From: Boswellia sacra
Taxonomy: Eukaryota; Streptophyta; Magnoliopsida; Sapindales; Burseraceae
Direction of reading: 5' to 3'
Assembly: GCA_013180625.2 (NCBI GenBank)
Contig: SNVD02002514.1
Coordinates: 1-64,000 of the forward strand
Length of the DNA: 64,000 nt
Shown: positions 1-9,613 of the stretch, in pieces
Numbering within the stretch: the first letter of the stretch is position 1
Layout: every line of letters begins with the position of its first letter
Position numbers and translations under genes: made by a program
The notes under the pieces: generated by a model
Seen by the model: the letters and a program-made list of their open reading frames with translations, nothing else
Told to the model about the DNA's origin: nothing
The model's database searches: none

Positions 1-945
1 AATCACACAAGTTCAGATTATTTAACCTAGGTTGTATTTTCCAATTGCAATATCTGATCACAATTTTGCTACTAATGATTGGAAATTCATGACAATTACG
101 GATCAAGATTTCTAATCTAGCAATAGACAACAACCAGATTATATTCAGTTGGCCATTCCAAATACAATCAACAAGCAATCATAAGCATTAGATATGGGAA
201 AATACAAGCAACTTCAATTAGAGAATTGGATAACAACTTCTTGCACAATCAACTCACAAAAACCATATCAGGGGCTTTGAAATCACCCTCAACCAATTCA
301 GATCAGTTACACATGTTTAAGAACGTGGTAAATACAATAAAACATGGAGACATTCCTAAAATGAAAGGGAGGGAAAAACTTAGCCTTTTTGGATGTAAAT
401 ATCTTTGATTGTAGTTCTCGCTCTTTCCCAAACTTCTTTCTCCTTAATAACTCCCGGAAATGAAAGAATCCGAGCTGCAAGCCTCTACACGTTTCCCCTG
501 CATTCAAGTTATCAAAACAAACCCTAAACAAAACAATGTGTTTATATACTCTGGCTATACCTAACCTCTACAGGTGCCCCGTATTTATACATGCTACAGA
601 ATTTATGAATGTATTTTCTACACTTCTCACACTGTTTTGATTATAACTTTTGGTACACTGAATTAATTCATTAAACCATAAATTTCTTCTAGAACATAGA
701 CTTCGAGAGCTTTTCAACGGTATACAACATGTCATCTCTGGGTTTCATTGTATATCAATACAATTAAATCGGAAATGGTTGACTAGCAGAGGTGAAAATG
801 AAGGGTTTTACTCCAATTTTGTGTAAGTTTCTCCAAAACTCCTACAAACATCAAAAACCACACAAAAACATAAAAATACCAAGGAATATAGCAAAGAAAC
901 ATAGACGAATTGATATGAAAGTAATACATAAATAAACACCTATCA
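1..945 (-). mobile_element. Athila-like LTR, minus orientation, cut by window start
   Basis: This is a copy of the 1.41-kb LTR that recurs at 2988-3792/12992-13603, 3793-5203, 11576-12986 and 61872-62278. It runs from mid-LTR at base 1 to the LTR start, which reads CCTATCA on the plus strand and ends at 945. It interrupts the copia protein-coding sequence exactly at 945/946, so it inserted into the copia element. Whether it is a solo LTR or one end of a complete element cannot be seen, because the other end lies left of the window. Confidence 0.85.
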
Positions 946-947
946 AA

Positions 948-1500
948 GCGGTACAAGTAGTTTCATTGGACAGAAGGATTTTCTGATTCTTTAGTGGGTG
1001 TCCATTTGTATTCTCAACAATTCTACGCATCATTGATGATCCTGGGTGACCAAGACGGTCATGCCATAACATAAAAGTCTTATGATCATTAAACTTTTGT
1101 TTCATAACTGCGTATGTTTCAATGAACCTTATATATGTATAATATAATCCAGAAGAGAAAGCTTCAAGCTTCTCTAATATTAACTTCTGTCCTGAGACAT
1201 TTGAGGTAATACAAAAGAATTCAATATTATTTTCACAAGATGTCTCAATATGATATCCATTATGTCTTATGTCTTTGAAACTGAGCAAATTTCTTTTGGA
1301 TTTGCTTGAGTATAAGGCATTATTAATATTCAACTTAGTACCGTTTGTTAACATTATTGTGGCTCTTCTGGAGCCCTCAATCAAGTTTACAGACCCGATA
1401 TAGTGTTAACCTTTACTTCCAGAAAGGTTAAATTTAGGAAATATTTTTTATCTTTAAGAATTGTATGTGTGGTTGCACTATCAACTAGGCACAGATTTCT
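948..1500 (-). pseudogene. copia protease and GAG-pre-integrase fragment
   Basis: Read on the minus strand, this contains the pepsin-type active site VDSATTHT near 1480, then, after frame breaks, a continuous frame from about 1384 down to 948. That frame includes NLLSFKDIRHNGYHIET and LWHDRLGHPGSSMMRRI, the hallmark of the GAG-pre-integrase zinc-binding region of Ty1/copia polyproteins. In an intact element the polyprotein is cut into capsid, protease, integrase and RT/RNase H. Here the frame ends abruptly where the LTR at 945 begins, and the reading frame continues artificially into LTR sequence. The copy is non-functional. Confidence 0.85.
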
Positions 1501-1701
1501 ATCACTTTTAGGTAAAGATAAAGTTTTGATGTCCATTCCCTTTCATTACAAAAGTTTATATTAGATATGATTTTATGCTAAACAAAAGTGTTTATAACAT
1601 AAATACATTAAAAGATACATCAAAGCAAAATATATTAAAATGGGACATCATTGCGAAATATAACAAAAAGTGAAAAAATAACAGTTCTTCAGTTGGCTAG
1701 G

Positions 1702-1815
1702 GCATTTTCATTAATCATTATCTGGCCAATAGCTTCATCTGAACTAGGAAAGAAATCCGCATTTTCATTAGTCATTATCTGGCCAATAGCTTCATCTGAA
1801 CTAGGAAAGAAATCC
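1702..1815. repeat. 57-bp in-frame tandem duplication in copia gag/protease linker
   Basis: Units 1702-1758 and 1759-1815 are identical except for one base in TTAATCATT versus TTAGTCATT. The unit is 19 codons on the minus strand and encodes DFFPSSDEAIGQIMTNENA twice in a row. Confidence 0.9.
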
Positions 1816-2746
1816 GAGATATCAAAATTAGTGTGACCTCATCGATGTAGTTTGTCTCAACATTTTTTCCTTTATTCTTTATAGAGACCTGATACAAATC
1901 CACTAAATGCTTTGGTGTCCGACAAGTACGTGACCAATGGCCCTTCGCGCCACATCTATAGCAAGTACTTTCATTGCTCCTTTGTGATTTAGGTTGATGA
2001 CTTTTTTCTTTGTCACATGTTGAGTCATTTTTGTTCCACTTCTGGTGGTTCGGTATAAATTTCTTGAAATGGCCACCTCTTAGTTGGAAAATTTTTCTGC
2101 CAAAGCCACGACCACTCTTGCCACCACGTTTATTAAATAATATAGCATTCACTTCAGGGAATGCTGTAGATCCAGTGGGACGTAATTGATGATTTTTCAA
2201 TAGAATTTTATTGTTTTGCTCAGCAACCAAAAGACATGATATCAACTCAGTGTATTTCTTAAATTTGCGCTCACGATATTGTTGCATCAGGATCATGTTG
2301 GAGGGAGGAAATGTAGATAGTGTTTTCTCTAACATCTCCTCTTTAGTAACAGTTTGTCCACAGTACCTCAATTGAGATACAACTCTGAACATGGCTGAGT
2401 TATATTCGCTTATCGTTTTGAAATCCTGAAGTCTCAAATTCTGCCATTGGAATCGGGCCCTTGGCAATATTATTGTTCTTTGTTGATCAAACCTTTCTTT
2501 CCAATTGTTCCAAAGAGCTAATGGATCAGTTATAGTTGTATATTCGGATTTCAGGCCTTTATTTAAATGATGACGCAATAATATCATGGCCTTAGACTGA
2601 TCCTGCAGGGATGCAGTGTTTCCATTTGTTATGGTGTGTCCGATGCCCATGGAATTCAAGTGAAGTACAACATCATCAGTCCAATCTGAATAATTGTCTC
2701 CATTATGCAATAATGACTCAAACATCAATCTTTCGAAATTTGCCAT
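1775..2746 (-). pseudogene. Ty1/copia gag polyprotein, frameshifted
   Basis: The ATG at 2746 opens a 323-codon frame with the plant copia gag pattern: an N-terminal capsid-like region (LHNGDNYSDWTDDVVLHL, KAMILLRHHLNKGLK, LWNNWKERFDQQ), the EYNSAMFRVVSQLRYCG region, a basic linker, and a CCHC zinc knuckle CYRCGAKGHWSRTC. Gag packages element RNA into virus-like particles. After the knuckle the frame shifts near 1820, and the continuing sequence (DFFPSSDEAIGQ) lies in another frame and is duplicated. The gene is therefore broken, although most of gag is well preserved. Confidence 0.9.
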
Positions 2747-2987
2747 TATCTAATAAAAATGAACAAATTTAATCATCAGGAATCAGAACTTCAGGTTCTA
2801 AGCTAGATTAATATTGACAGTTTAAATAATAACACAATATTTAGAAACAATTAATGTAAATTAATTGCCAAAAGACTTAAAGTCACGGCCAAATTAATTT
2901 AGGCCAGAAAACTTTAAGTCGCGGCTTAAATAAATAAATTCAAGATGTAAATAATAATGCAAGCAATGCAACAAGAATATGAACATA

Positions 2988-3792
2988 TGATGCGTTCGAA
3001 ACTAGCAAGTATACTAGTCGCACAAGTAATAAAGTGATAAGTAGATATCTTTCCCACGAGGATTGATTCTAATTGAATTTGTTATTTTCCAGCAATAATA
3101 AACTAAACAGGGGGGGTTTTGTTGATTGATTAACTAAACTTAATACGAAAGCAAATGAAGAATAACACAAAGCAAAGTTAAATGGAGTGAAAATCAATGA
3201 GAGACACTTGGTTAAGAGTTCATTCTCTGCCACAAGATATGAATTTGTGAATTAACATAGAATTGTAATCCAATTACAGCATTAAAGTTATCAACCGTAG
3301 ATAACAATAAGCTCTGTTATCCCAATCTTTCCTTACTTTGTTTTTAAATAAAACAAGCTCTTTATTTAATCTCTATCCATTAAACAACCTAGAACAAGCT
3401 CTCTAAGTTTAATTCAATGGAAGCATTACAATAAGAAAGATAGGTTGATCTAAGCAATAATCACACAGGTTCGGATTATTTAACCTAGGTTGTATTCTCC
3501 AATTGCAATCTCTAATCACAATTTTGCTACTAATGATTCGAGAATCATGACAATTACGGATCAAGATTTCTAATCTAGCAATAGACAATAACCAGATTAT
3601 ATTCAGTTGGCCACCCCAAATACAATCAGCAAGCAATCATAAGCATTAGATATAGGAAAATGCAAACAACTTCAATTAGAGAATTGGATAACAATTTCTT
3701 ACATAATCAACTCACAAAAACCATATCAAGGGCTTTGAAATCACCCTCAACCAATTCAGATTCAGTTACACATGTTCAAAAACGTGGTAAAT
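2988..3792 (-). mobile_element. solo Athila-like LTR, left part (minus orientation)
   Basis: It starts with TGATGCGTTCGAA, the reverse complement of the LTR end. It is preceded by ACATA (2983-2987), which recurs right after the other part at 13604-13608, so the LTR has a perfect 5-bp target-site duplication and no internal domain: a solo LTR left by LTR-LTR recombination. It is split after 3792 by a plus-strand element of the same family. The joined parts total about 1.41 kb, the family LTR length. Confidence 0.93.
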
Positions 3793-5203
3793 TGATAGGT
3801 GTCTATTTATGTATTACTTTTATATCAATTCGTCCATGTTTCTTTGCTATATTCCGTGGTATTTTTATGTTTGTGTGTGGTTTTGATGTTTGTAGGAGTT
3901 TTGGAGCAACTTGCACAAAAATGGAGTAAAACCCTTCATTTCCACCTCTGCTAGTCAACCATCTTCTCGGATTTAATTGTATTGATATACAATGAACCCG
4001 ATGACATATTATATACCGTTGGAAAGCTCTCGAAGTCTATTTTCTGGAGAATTTTACGGTTTATAAATCCATTCAGTGTACCAAAAGTTGTAATCAAAAC
4101 AGTGTGAGATGTATAGAAATATAATTCCACAAGCCACTGTAGCATGTATAATACGGGGCACTGTAGCAATGCACTGTAGCAGAGTATTTAAACACATTTT
4201 AGGGTTTTATTTTCATAACTTGAAGGGGGGAGAACGTGGTTGAGGCTGAAGCTCTGGAATTCTTTCATCTCTTGGAGTTCTTGAAGGAGAAAGGAAGCTT
4301 GGAAAGAGGAAGAACTACAATCCAAAGAGAATTACATCAAATTTTCTAAGTTTTTCCATTCCCTTTCATTTTCTGGAATGTCTCCATGTTGTATTGTATT
4401 TACCACGTTCTTAAACATGTGTAACTGAATCTGAATTGGTTTAGGGTGATTTCAAAGCCCCTGATATGGTTTTTGTAAGTTGATTGTGTAAGGAATTGTT
4501 ATCCATTCTCTAATTGAAGTTGCTTGTATTCTCCCATATTTAATGCTTATGATTGCTTGCTGATTGTATTTGAGTGGCCAACTGAATATAATCTGGTTGT
4601 GATTTATTGCTAGACTAGAAATCTTGATCCGTAATTGTCTTAAATTTCTAATTATTAGTAGCAAAATTATGATCAGAGATTACAATTGGAGAATATAACC
4701 TAAGTTAAATAATCCGAGCTTGTGTGTTTATTGCTTAGATCAACCTATCTTTCTTATCATAAGGCATCCATTGAATTAAACTCAGAGAGCTTGTTCTAGG
4801 TTGTTTAATGGATAGAGATTAAATAAAGAGCTTGTTTTATTTAACAACAAAGTAAGGAAAGATTGGGGTAATAGAGCTTGTTATTATCTCCGGTTGATAA
4901 CTTCAATGCTGTAATTAGATGACAATTCTACAATTAATTCGCAAATCCATATCTTGTGGTAGAGAAGGATCCCTTAACCAGCTTTCTCCCATTGATTTTT
5001 CATTCCAATTTACTTTCTGTTTTGTTATTCTTTACTTGCATTCTTATTTCATTTAGTAAAGCATTCAACAAAAATCCCCCCCTGTTTAGTTTATTGTTGC
5101 TGGAAATAACAAATTCAATTAGATCAATCCTCGTGGGAACGATATCTTACTTATCACTTTATTACTTGTGCGACTAGTATACTTGCTAGTTTCGAACGCA
5201 TCA
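3793..5203 (+). repeat. 5' LTR of the LOG-carrying element
   Basis: Begins TGATAGGTGTCTATTT and ends TTTCGAACGCATCA, immediately before the primer-binding site. Same length as the 3' LTR. It contains a TATA-like box and three CACTGTAGCA motifs, so transcription would start in this LTR and run through the LOG gene. Confidence 0.95.
4135..4193 (+). promoter_or_regulatory. LTR U3 promoter: three CACTGTAGCA motifs plus TATA-like box
   Basis: CACTGTAGCA occurs at 4135-4144, 4159-4168 and 4172-4181, directly followed by GTATTTAAAC at 4184-4193. The same cluster lies in the 3' LTR. Its position upstream of a TATA-like sequence suggests a core promoter with repeated factor-binding sites. This is inference; no transcript data are visible. 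Confidence 0.5.
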
Positions 5204-5209
5204 AGTTTT

Positions 5210-5227
5210 TGGCGCCGTTGCCGGGGA
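5210..5227 (+). other. primer-binding site, tRNA-Asp type
   Basis: TGGCGCCGTTGCCGGGGA begins 6 bases after the 5' LTR and is complementary to the 3' end of plant tRNA-Asp. This primer is characteristic of Athila-type Ty3/gypsy elements. Confidence 0.92.
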
Positions 5228-5316
5228 TAGATTTTCTAATCGATTTGTTATTTTGTTTTCATTGTTGATTCATATTTTCTTTGTTTTTCTTTTCTGATTG
5301 TTTGTGTTTAGACAAC

Positions 5317-6054
5317 ATGGCAGTAAACTTCTATCAATTCAGTAGCGGATTTGAGCCACAAGTACCATTGAGAGTAAATGAGGTAAGCACTCCGAACATT
5401 GAACAACAACTTTCTGAGCTAACCTCTCTTGTGGAAAACATGGCTGTAGGTGATATGCAAAAATCTTATGTATGTGGGATATATTCTACGATGGAGCATC
5501 CAATCGACATGTATCCAACTTTACAAAAAGAATATATGGAACAAGCCAATGCCATGGGTGGATTTCCAGGACAAACGAGGCAATGGTATGATCCTTTCTC
5601 TAGCACTTACAATGCTGGATGGGAAGATGAACATAATTTCAGTTACTGGATTCATCAACCAATCACTCCAAATGTGATACCAAATCGGCCACAAGGTTTC
5701 AATCAACCTAGAGTGCCACAACCTTTTCAAATGCAACCACCACCAATGCCACATCCAGCACCGCAACCAGCTTCACAAAACTCAGGTATGTCACTCCAGG
5801 ATATTGTTAATGCACTTGCCACTAACACACTGCAATTCCAGCAGGAAACTGGGGCAAGTATCCAAAACCTCGCAAATCAAATGGGAGAAAAAAGAACAAA
5901 AAAAAAACATTGGCCACTAGCATGCGTCCAATTCGAGGGGCCAAGCTCAGAGAATATCTTTGTCAACGCTGATCAATCCAAGAGAGGAATTCTTTGCGAT
6001 AACTTTGCAAAATGGAAAGCAATTAGATGTCCTGGCAAAGAAATCACAAACTGA
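5317..6054 (+). pseudogene. Athila-like gag, N-terminal deletion, damaged zinc knuckle
   Basis: The ATG at 5317 begins MAVNFYQFSSGFEPQ and soon reaches the conserved Athila gag C-terminal half: a zinc-knuckle region (VCGIYSTMEHPIDMYPTLQ), then ANAMGGFPGQ, YDPFSSTYNAGW and a proline/glutamine-rich tail. The usual long capsid-like region before the knuckle is missing, so the protein start has been joined to the C-terminal half by deletion. Two of the Cys positions expected in the knuckle (CGIC, DMCP in relatives) are Tyr here, so zinc binding is probably lost. The frame ends at 6054 out of phase with the protease frame that follows. Confidence 0.85.
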
Positions 6055-6697
6055 TGAAGAAGATGACACCACTTCCACCATGAACAAAACACTGACTTCT
6101 CAGGTAAATCCTATAACTCCCATTCCTTCATATTTTTCTCCTCCACTTTTTCCTAGTAGATTTGCAAAATCGAAGGAGGAACAAGAACAAGAAATCCTGG
6201 AAACTTCTCACAAAATCGAGTTAAATATACCAGTTCTAGATGCTATCAAGCAAGTACCTCGTTATGCAAAATTTCTAAAGGAGTTATGCACCAACAAGAG
6301 AAAGTTGAAAGGAAATGAGAAGGTAAGTGTGGGGGAAAATGTTTCAGCTGTATTGCAAAGAAAAATTCTCCCGAAATGCAAAGATCCAGGTACGTTCACC
6401 ATTCCATGCACCATTGGTAATACCAAGTTTGAAAGAGCTATGTTAGATTTAGGAGCATCTATTAATGTCACGCCATATTCTATTTATGCTTCTTTAAATC
6501 TTGGACCTTTTGCGAAAACTGGTATTACCATTCAGTTTGCTGATCATTTTAATGCATATCGCAAAAGAGTTGTGGAAGATGTGCTTGTGCAGGTGAATCA
6601 ATTGGTTTTTCCAGCAGACTTCTATTTCCTTAAAATAGAGGATGAGACATCTCCTAATCCAACACCGTTCTTTAGGAGCCATTCTCGAGAAAACTGA
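5970..6697 (+). pseudogene. Athila-like aspartic protease region
   Basis: The frame contains the conserved protease lead-in LDAIKQVPRYAKFLKELCTN, then VLQRKILPKCKDPGTFTIPC and the active-site motif MLDLGASINV (Asp-Leu-Gly variant usual for Athila), followed by FADHFNAYRKRVVEDVLVQ and FPADFYFLKIED. The protease would cut the Gag-Pol precursor. It overlaps the end of the gag frame and breaks near 6670, where an LLGRPFL-type motif should follow, so it is frameshifted. No start codon is expected, because in relatives it is part of a polyprotein. Confidence 0.85.
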
Positions 6698-6699
6698 TA

Positions 6700-7355
6700 T
6701 AATCACGATTGATGGTTTCATATGGTACTTTGACAATAGAGTTTATGGCAAGGTGATATGTTTTAATATTTTTGAGGAAATGAGGTACTCTAATGACTTA
6801 CATTCTGTTTTTGCAGTTGACGTTATTTATTATTTGCCACAACAATGTTTTGAGTTAACTCGCAAGAATGGAGTGGATGTTGCTATTAGTGAACACATAA
6901 GGATAGAAAGTTTCAAAGAACCAAGAAAGCTGATACAAGTGTCTAAGATGTGGATGACGCTATGCAAGCTTGGATGAGACTATAGCTAGCACCACACAAA
7001 TAGGTATGATGTTTCGTACATTGTATTGCCTTTTATCTCATGAGAAACTTCTTCCTTCTGTGAGAAAGCCAATACCTTGGACTTAAGTCACTTTCCATAT
7101 CAGTTGAATAATGGATTCTTGGGTGAGAATGATACTTGTGCGAGTACAATGGAAATGGGCCTTGCACAAATACAAGAATATCAAACTCGTGCCGATACTT
7201 CCAGATCACAAAATGCTTTTGAGTGGACCATTATTGAAATCCAAGGCATGCCATATGCATTGATTGACCGTATCTTGTTAGAAGAGGGCTCCAAGCCCAT
7301 TAGAGAAGCACAACAGAAATTGGATCCTCCCATGATGGAACCAACGTCGGGCTGA
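6700..7355 (+). pseudogene. protease-RT linker and first residues of RT, truncated
   Basis: Two frames continue the polyprotein: FNIFEEMRYSNDLHSVFAVD with FELTRKNGVDVAI (linker), then from 7077 LGENDT, AFEWTIIEIQGM and RILLEEGSKPIREAQQKLDPPMME. The last matches the start of Ty3/gypsy RT (REAQRRLNPPMMEVVKKEI in relatives). The homology stops at PPMME. The following bases (about 7350-7400, GACGTTAAACCAAGCGC and AGGCAACCCAATG) resemble the stretch that in Athila elements lies after the polyprotein. About 3 kb encoding RT, RNase H and integrase has thus been removed in this copy or its ancestor. Confidence 0.85.
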
Positions 7356-8045
7356 GGACGTTAAACCAAGCGCTTATTTGGAGGCAACCCAATGTTTTTG
7401 AAAAATAAAAAAAAAAGAAGAAAAGAAAAATAAAATGAGGTAATAATGATCGATTTTTGTGTCTCGAGGAGATTCCTTTCGTAGGCCATCAAATTGATCA
7501 GGTTTTATCTCTCTTTGCCATCTGTCTCATTTTTTTTTATATTTTTTACTTGTTTTTGACTTTTGTTTGCTATTGTGTTGTTATCTCTTTTATGTGTCTT
7601 TAGTTTCGTTTTTGCTCTTTTCTTTTCCTTTCTTTTGTTTAATTTGATTACTCTGTGCTTTGAGCTCATTTGGGCAGCAGCTTGTGGAAACATCCAAACG
7701 GAAGTTGAAGTCATTCGCCAAAGGTTTGAAACGTGCATATCTGGGAGAAGAACAAACTCAATCGCATTATCGGTAATATCTCTCCTTTTTTCCTCTTCAA
7801 TGGATGCTGATATCTTTCTATCGAACCTTCGTAAATATTTCCCTTCACTTCCTCAAAATGCTGTGTTTAAAATTTATAAGTACGGATGACTAGACTTTGG
7901 GCATTGATGCTCCTAAATGTGCCTGCTGATATCCGATGGCTTATCGAAGCCAAGGTGAGATTGTCCGGTGAGCCGGACATTAATCTCGCAAAATTCCTGC
8001 CTGGTCTAGGAAAGAGCTACTACGCCAAGAGGCGAAGAGCGAAAA
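7356..8045 (+). other. non-coding internal segment after the RT deletion
   Basis: A/T-rich leader-like sequence with an A/G tract (7405-7436) and a long T-rich stretch (7520-7640). Short frames such as FLSNLRKYFPSLPQNAV (about 7810-7870) and VPADIRWLIEAKVRLSGEPDINLAKFLPGLGKS (about 7920-8020, written here only as landmarks in two parts: VPADIRWLIEAKVR and EPDINLAKFLPG) look like decayed coding sequence, but none is intact and I recognise no family. Confidence 0.5.
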
Positions 8046-8440
8046 AGGTTACAAGTATGTTATAAATGTGCTAGATGGAATTGTAACCAAACTTGTCGTT
8101 CATTAGGTTTTGCGTCCAAGAATAGAGAAGATAAACTTTCATTTATTAAGAATGGTTTGAGTAATGAGTCGCTGGATAATGTTTTGTTAACTCTCGAGTC
8201 ACATTCTTGTGGACTTGTTCAGCGTTAATTGCTTAATCTATGGACACAATTTCGTGATGAATTGCAGTGTTATAGTCTAGGGAATCTGACTAAAAACGAC
8301 CCTGTTTTCCAGTTTATAAGAAAACTGGATGGGAAGCAAATCCCCGACTCATAGAAGGCGTTTCAGCCGTTACTGGACGTAAAACCAGAGGAAGATGTGG
8401 CCACAATCACAACTACTTGTATATTTGAATGTGTGTTGTT
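8046..8440 (+). pseudogene. unrecognised Cys-containing coding remnant upstream of LOG
   Basis: One frame shows coding-like composition over about 130 codons with only two stops (TAA near 8226, TAG near 8352). It starts with a four-cysteine pattern CYKCARWNCNQTC (C-x2-C-x4-C-x3-C) followed by NREDKLSFIKNGL, ESLDNVLLTLESHS and LWTQFRDELQ. I do not recognise the family. It could be a decayed env-like or accessory retrotransposon frame, or a second captured host fragment. It lies in the same orientation as the element and as LOG, about 520 bp upstream of the latter. Confidence 0.4.
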
Positions 8441-8604
8441 GTTGTCGAATTTTATTTCTTTCTTGTTTCGTTTGATCTGATTATCAATGTTGTTTTTTTG
8501 TGTTGTTGTTGTTTGTTGATTTTGTTTGTTTTAATTTCAAGTTTTCTTTTTGACAAACCAGATGACTAACCCATGATATAAGCACCGTGAAGACAAGTAA
8601 GAAG

Positions 8605-8815
8605 GAGGTTTTGTCAACCTCCGCCGAAAGTTTCATGCTTCCGTGGGAGACAGTTGGCGGTTTTTTCAAACCCCACCGAAAGTTTATCTCCATTTTTCAT
8701 GCACACGTGGGCGACAAGTGTGGAGGTTTTGTCAAACCCCACCGAAAGCATATCTAGTTTTTCAAATCTCGGGGCGATAAATCTGCATCGAGCAACCCCC
8801 ACCGAAATTATGTCC
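8605..8815 (+). repeat. four degenerate copies of an AACCCCACCGAAAG motif
   Basis: The core GTTTTGTCAAACCCCACCGA, with variants, occurs at about 8608, 8663, 8726 and 8795, spaced 55-69 bp, just upstream of LOG. The first copy also has a small inverted repeat (GGAGGTTTTGTCAACCTCC). Function unknown. Confidence 0.6.
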
Positions 8816-8963
8816 CCATGTGTCAAATTTGAGAGTTTTACGTGTGTATATATATATCCATGCTGCATATTTTGAAATGTCATTTCATAACCTGTCTTGC
8901 ACTTGAATCGCATAATACATAACGTGCATCATTGTCTTACACAAGTTTAGAGCACTTGTAGAA

Positions 8964-9613
8964 ATGGAGAAAACACCAATTCGGCGATTCCAAAATATAT
9001 GCGTATTTTGTGGATCGCAATTTGGTAAAGATGGAGAGTTTACAACAACAGCTCTTGATCTTGGTAGGACTTAGCTGCGAGGGGTATTCATTTGATTTAT
9101 GGAGGGGGTAGTCTTGGGTTAATGGGGTGTGTGTCGACAGCTGCATCCTTGGGAGGAAGTAAAGTTCTCGGCATTATCCCTAAACCATTAGCTGTGCGAG
9201 ATATCGTAGGCAACACAATCGGGGAAGAGTTACAAGTCTCTAGCATGCATGAGCGTATTGCACATATGATTGTTAAGTCCGATGCATTTATAGCTTTACC
9301 CGGTGGTTATGGCACATTAGAGGAGATATTTCAAATCACCTCTTGGGCACAGCTAAACATCCATAAAAAACCCATTGGTTTGTTAAATGTCAATAACTTT
9401 TTTGATGGTTTGTTGTCTTTTCTTGATCAAGCTGTAGAAAAAAATTTTATCTCCCCATCAGCGAGGCAAATCCTTGTTACAGCTTCAACGGCAGGGGAGT
9501 TAATTGACAAACTACAAGAATTCTTCTATTCGCCTGATCCAACAACAGCTCGGATTGATTGGTTTGGAGAAGGCAATAAGAGGCGTAAACTGGATTTAAC
9601 GCTCCATCTGTAA
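8964..9613 (+). pseudogene. LOG-like: LOG-type cytokinin riboside 5'-monophosphate phosphoribohydrolase inside a retrotransposon
   Basis: LOG enzymes remove ribose 5-phosphate from cytokinin nucleotides in the cytosol to give active free bases. The ATG at 8964 opens with ICVFCGS, the usual LOG N-terminus. Then come IYGGGSLGLMG, HERIAHM, the signature PGGYGTLEEIF, TWAQL-like TSWAQLNIHKKPIGLLNV and a C-terminus at 9613. Apart from one missing base near 9070 (GGTAGGACTTAG, where relatives read a continuous frame) it is full length, about 216 codons. Plant LOG genes normally have several introns and this copy has none, so it most likely came from a spliced mRNA. It lies between the element's deleted polyprotein and its 3' LTR. 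The C-terminal 173 codons remain open from 9092. It may be inactive, or the break may be recent. Confidence 0.88.

Larger units (their letters stand above)
946..2982 (-). mobile_element. Ty1/copia retrotransposon, 5' internal part, broken
   Basis: Minus-strand gag, protease and GAG-pre-integrase sequence of a plant Ty1/copia element. It is cut on the left by an Athila-like LTR at 945. On the right it is cut by a second LTR at 2988 (target duplication ACATA at 2983-2987), and the element resumes at 13609 with its 5' leader and LTR. Reverse transcriptase and RNase H would lie left of the window. The repeated insertions and the frameshifts show that this is the oldest layer of the nest. Confidence 0.85.

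Noticed and set aside
3793..5203. Multiple 60-90-codon frames inside the LTRs
   Set aside because: They recur in every LTR copy, have no homology to proteins, and lie in promoter/leader sequence.
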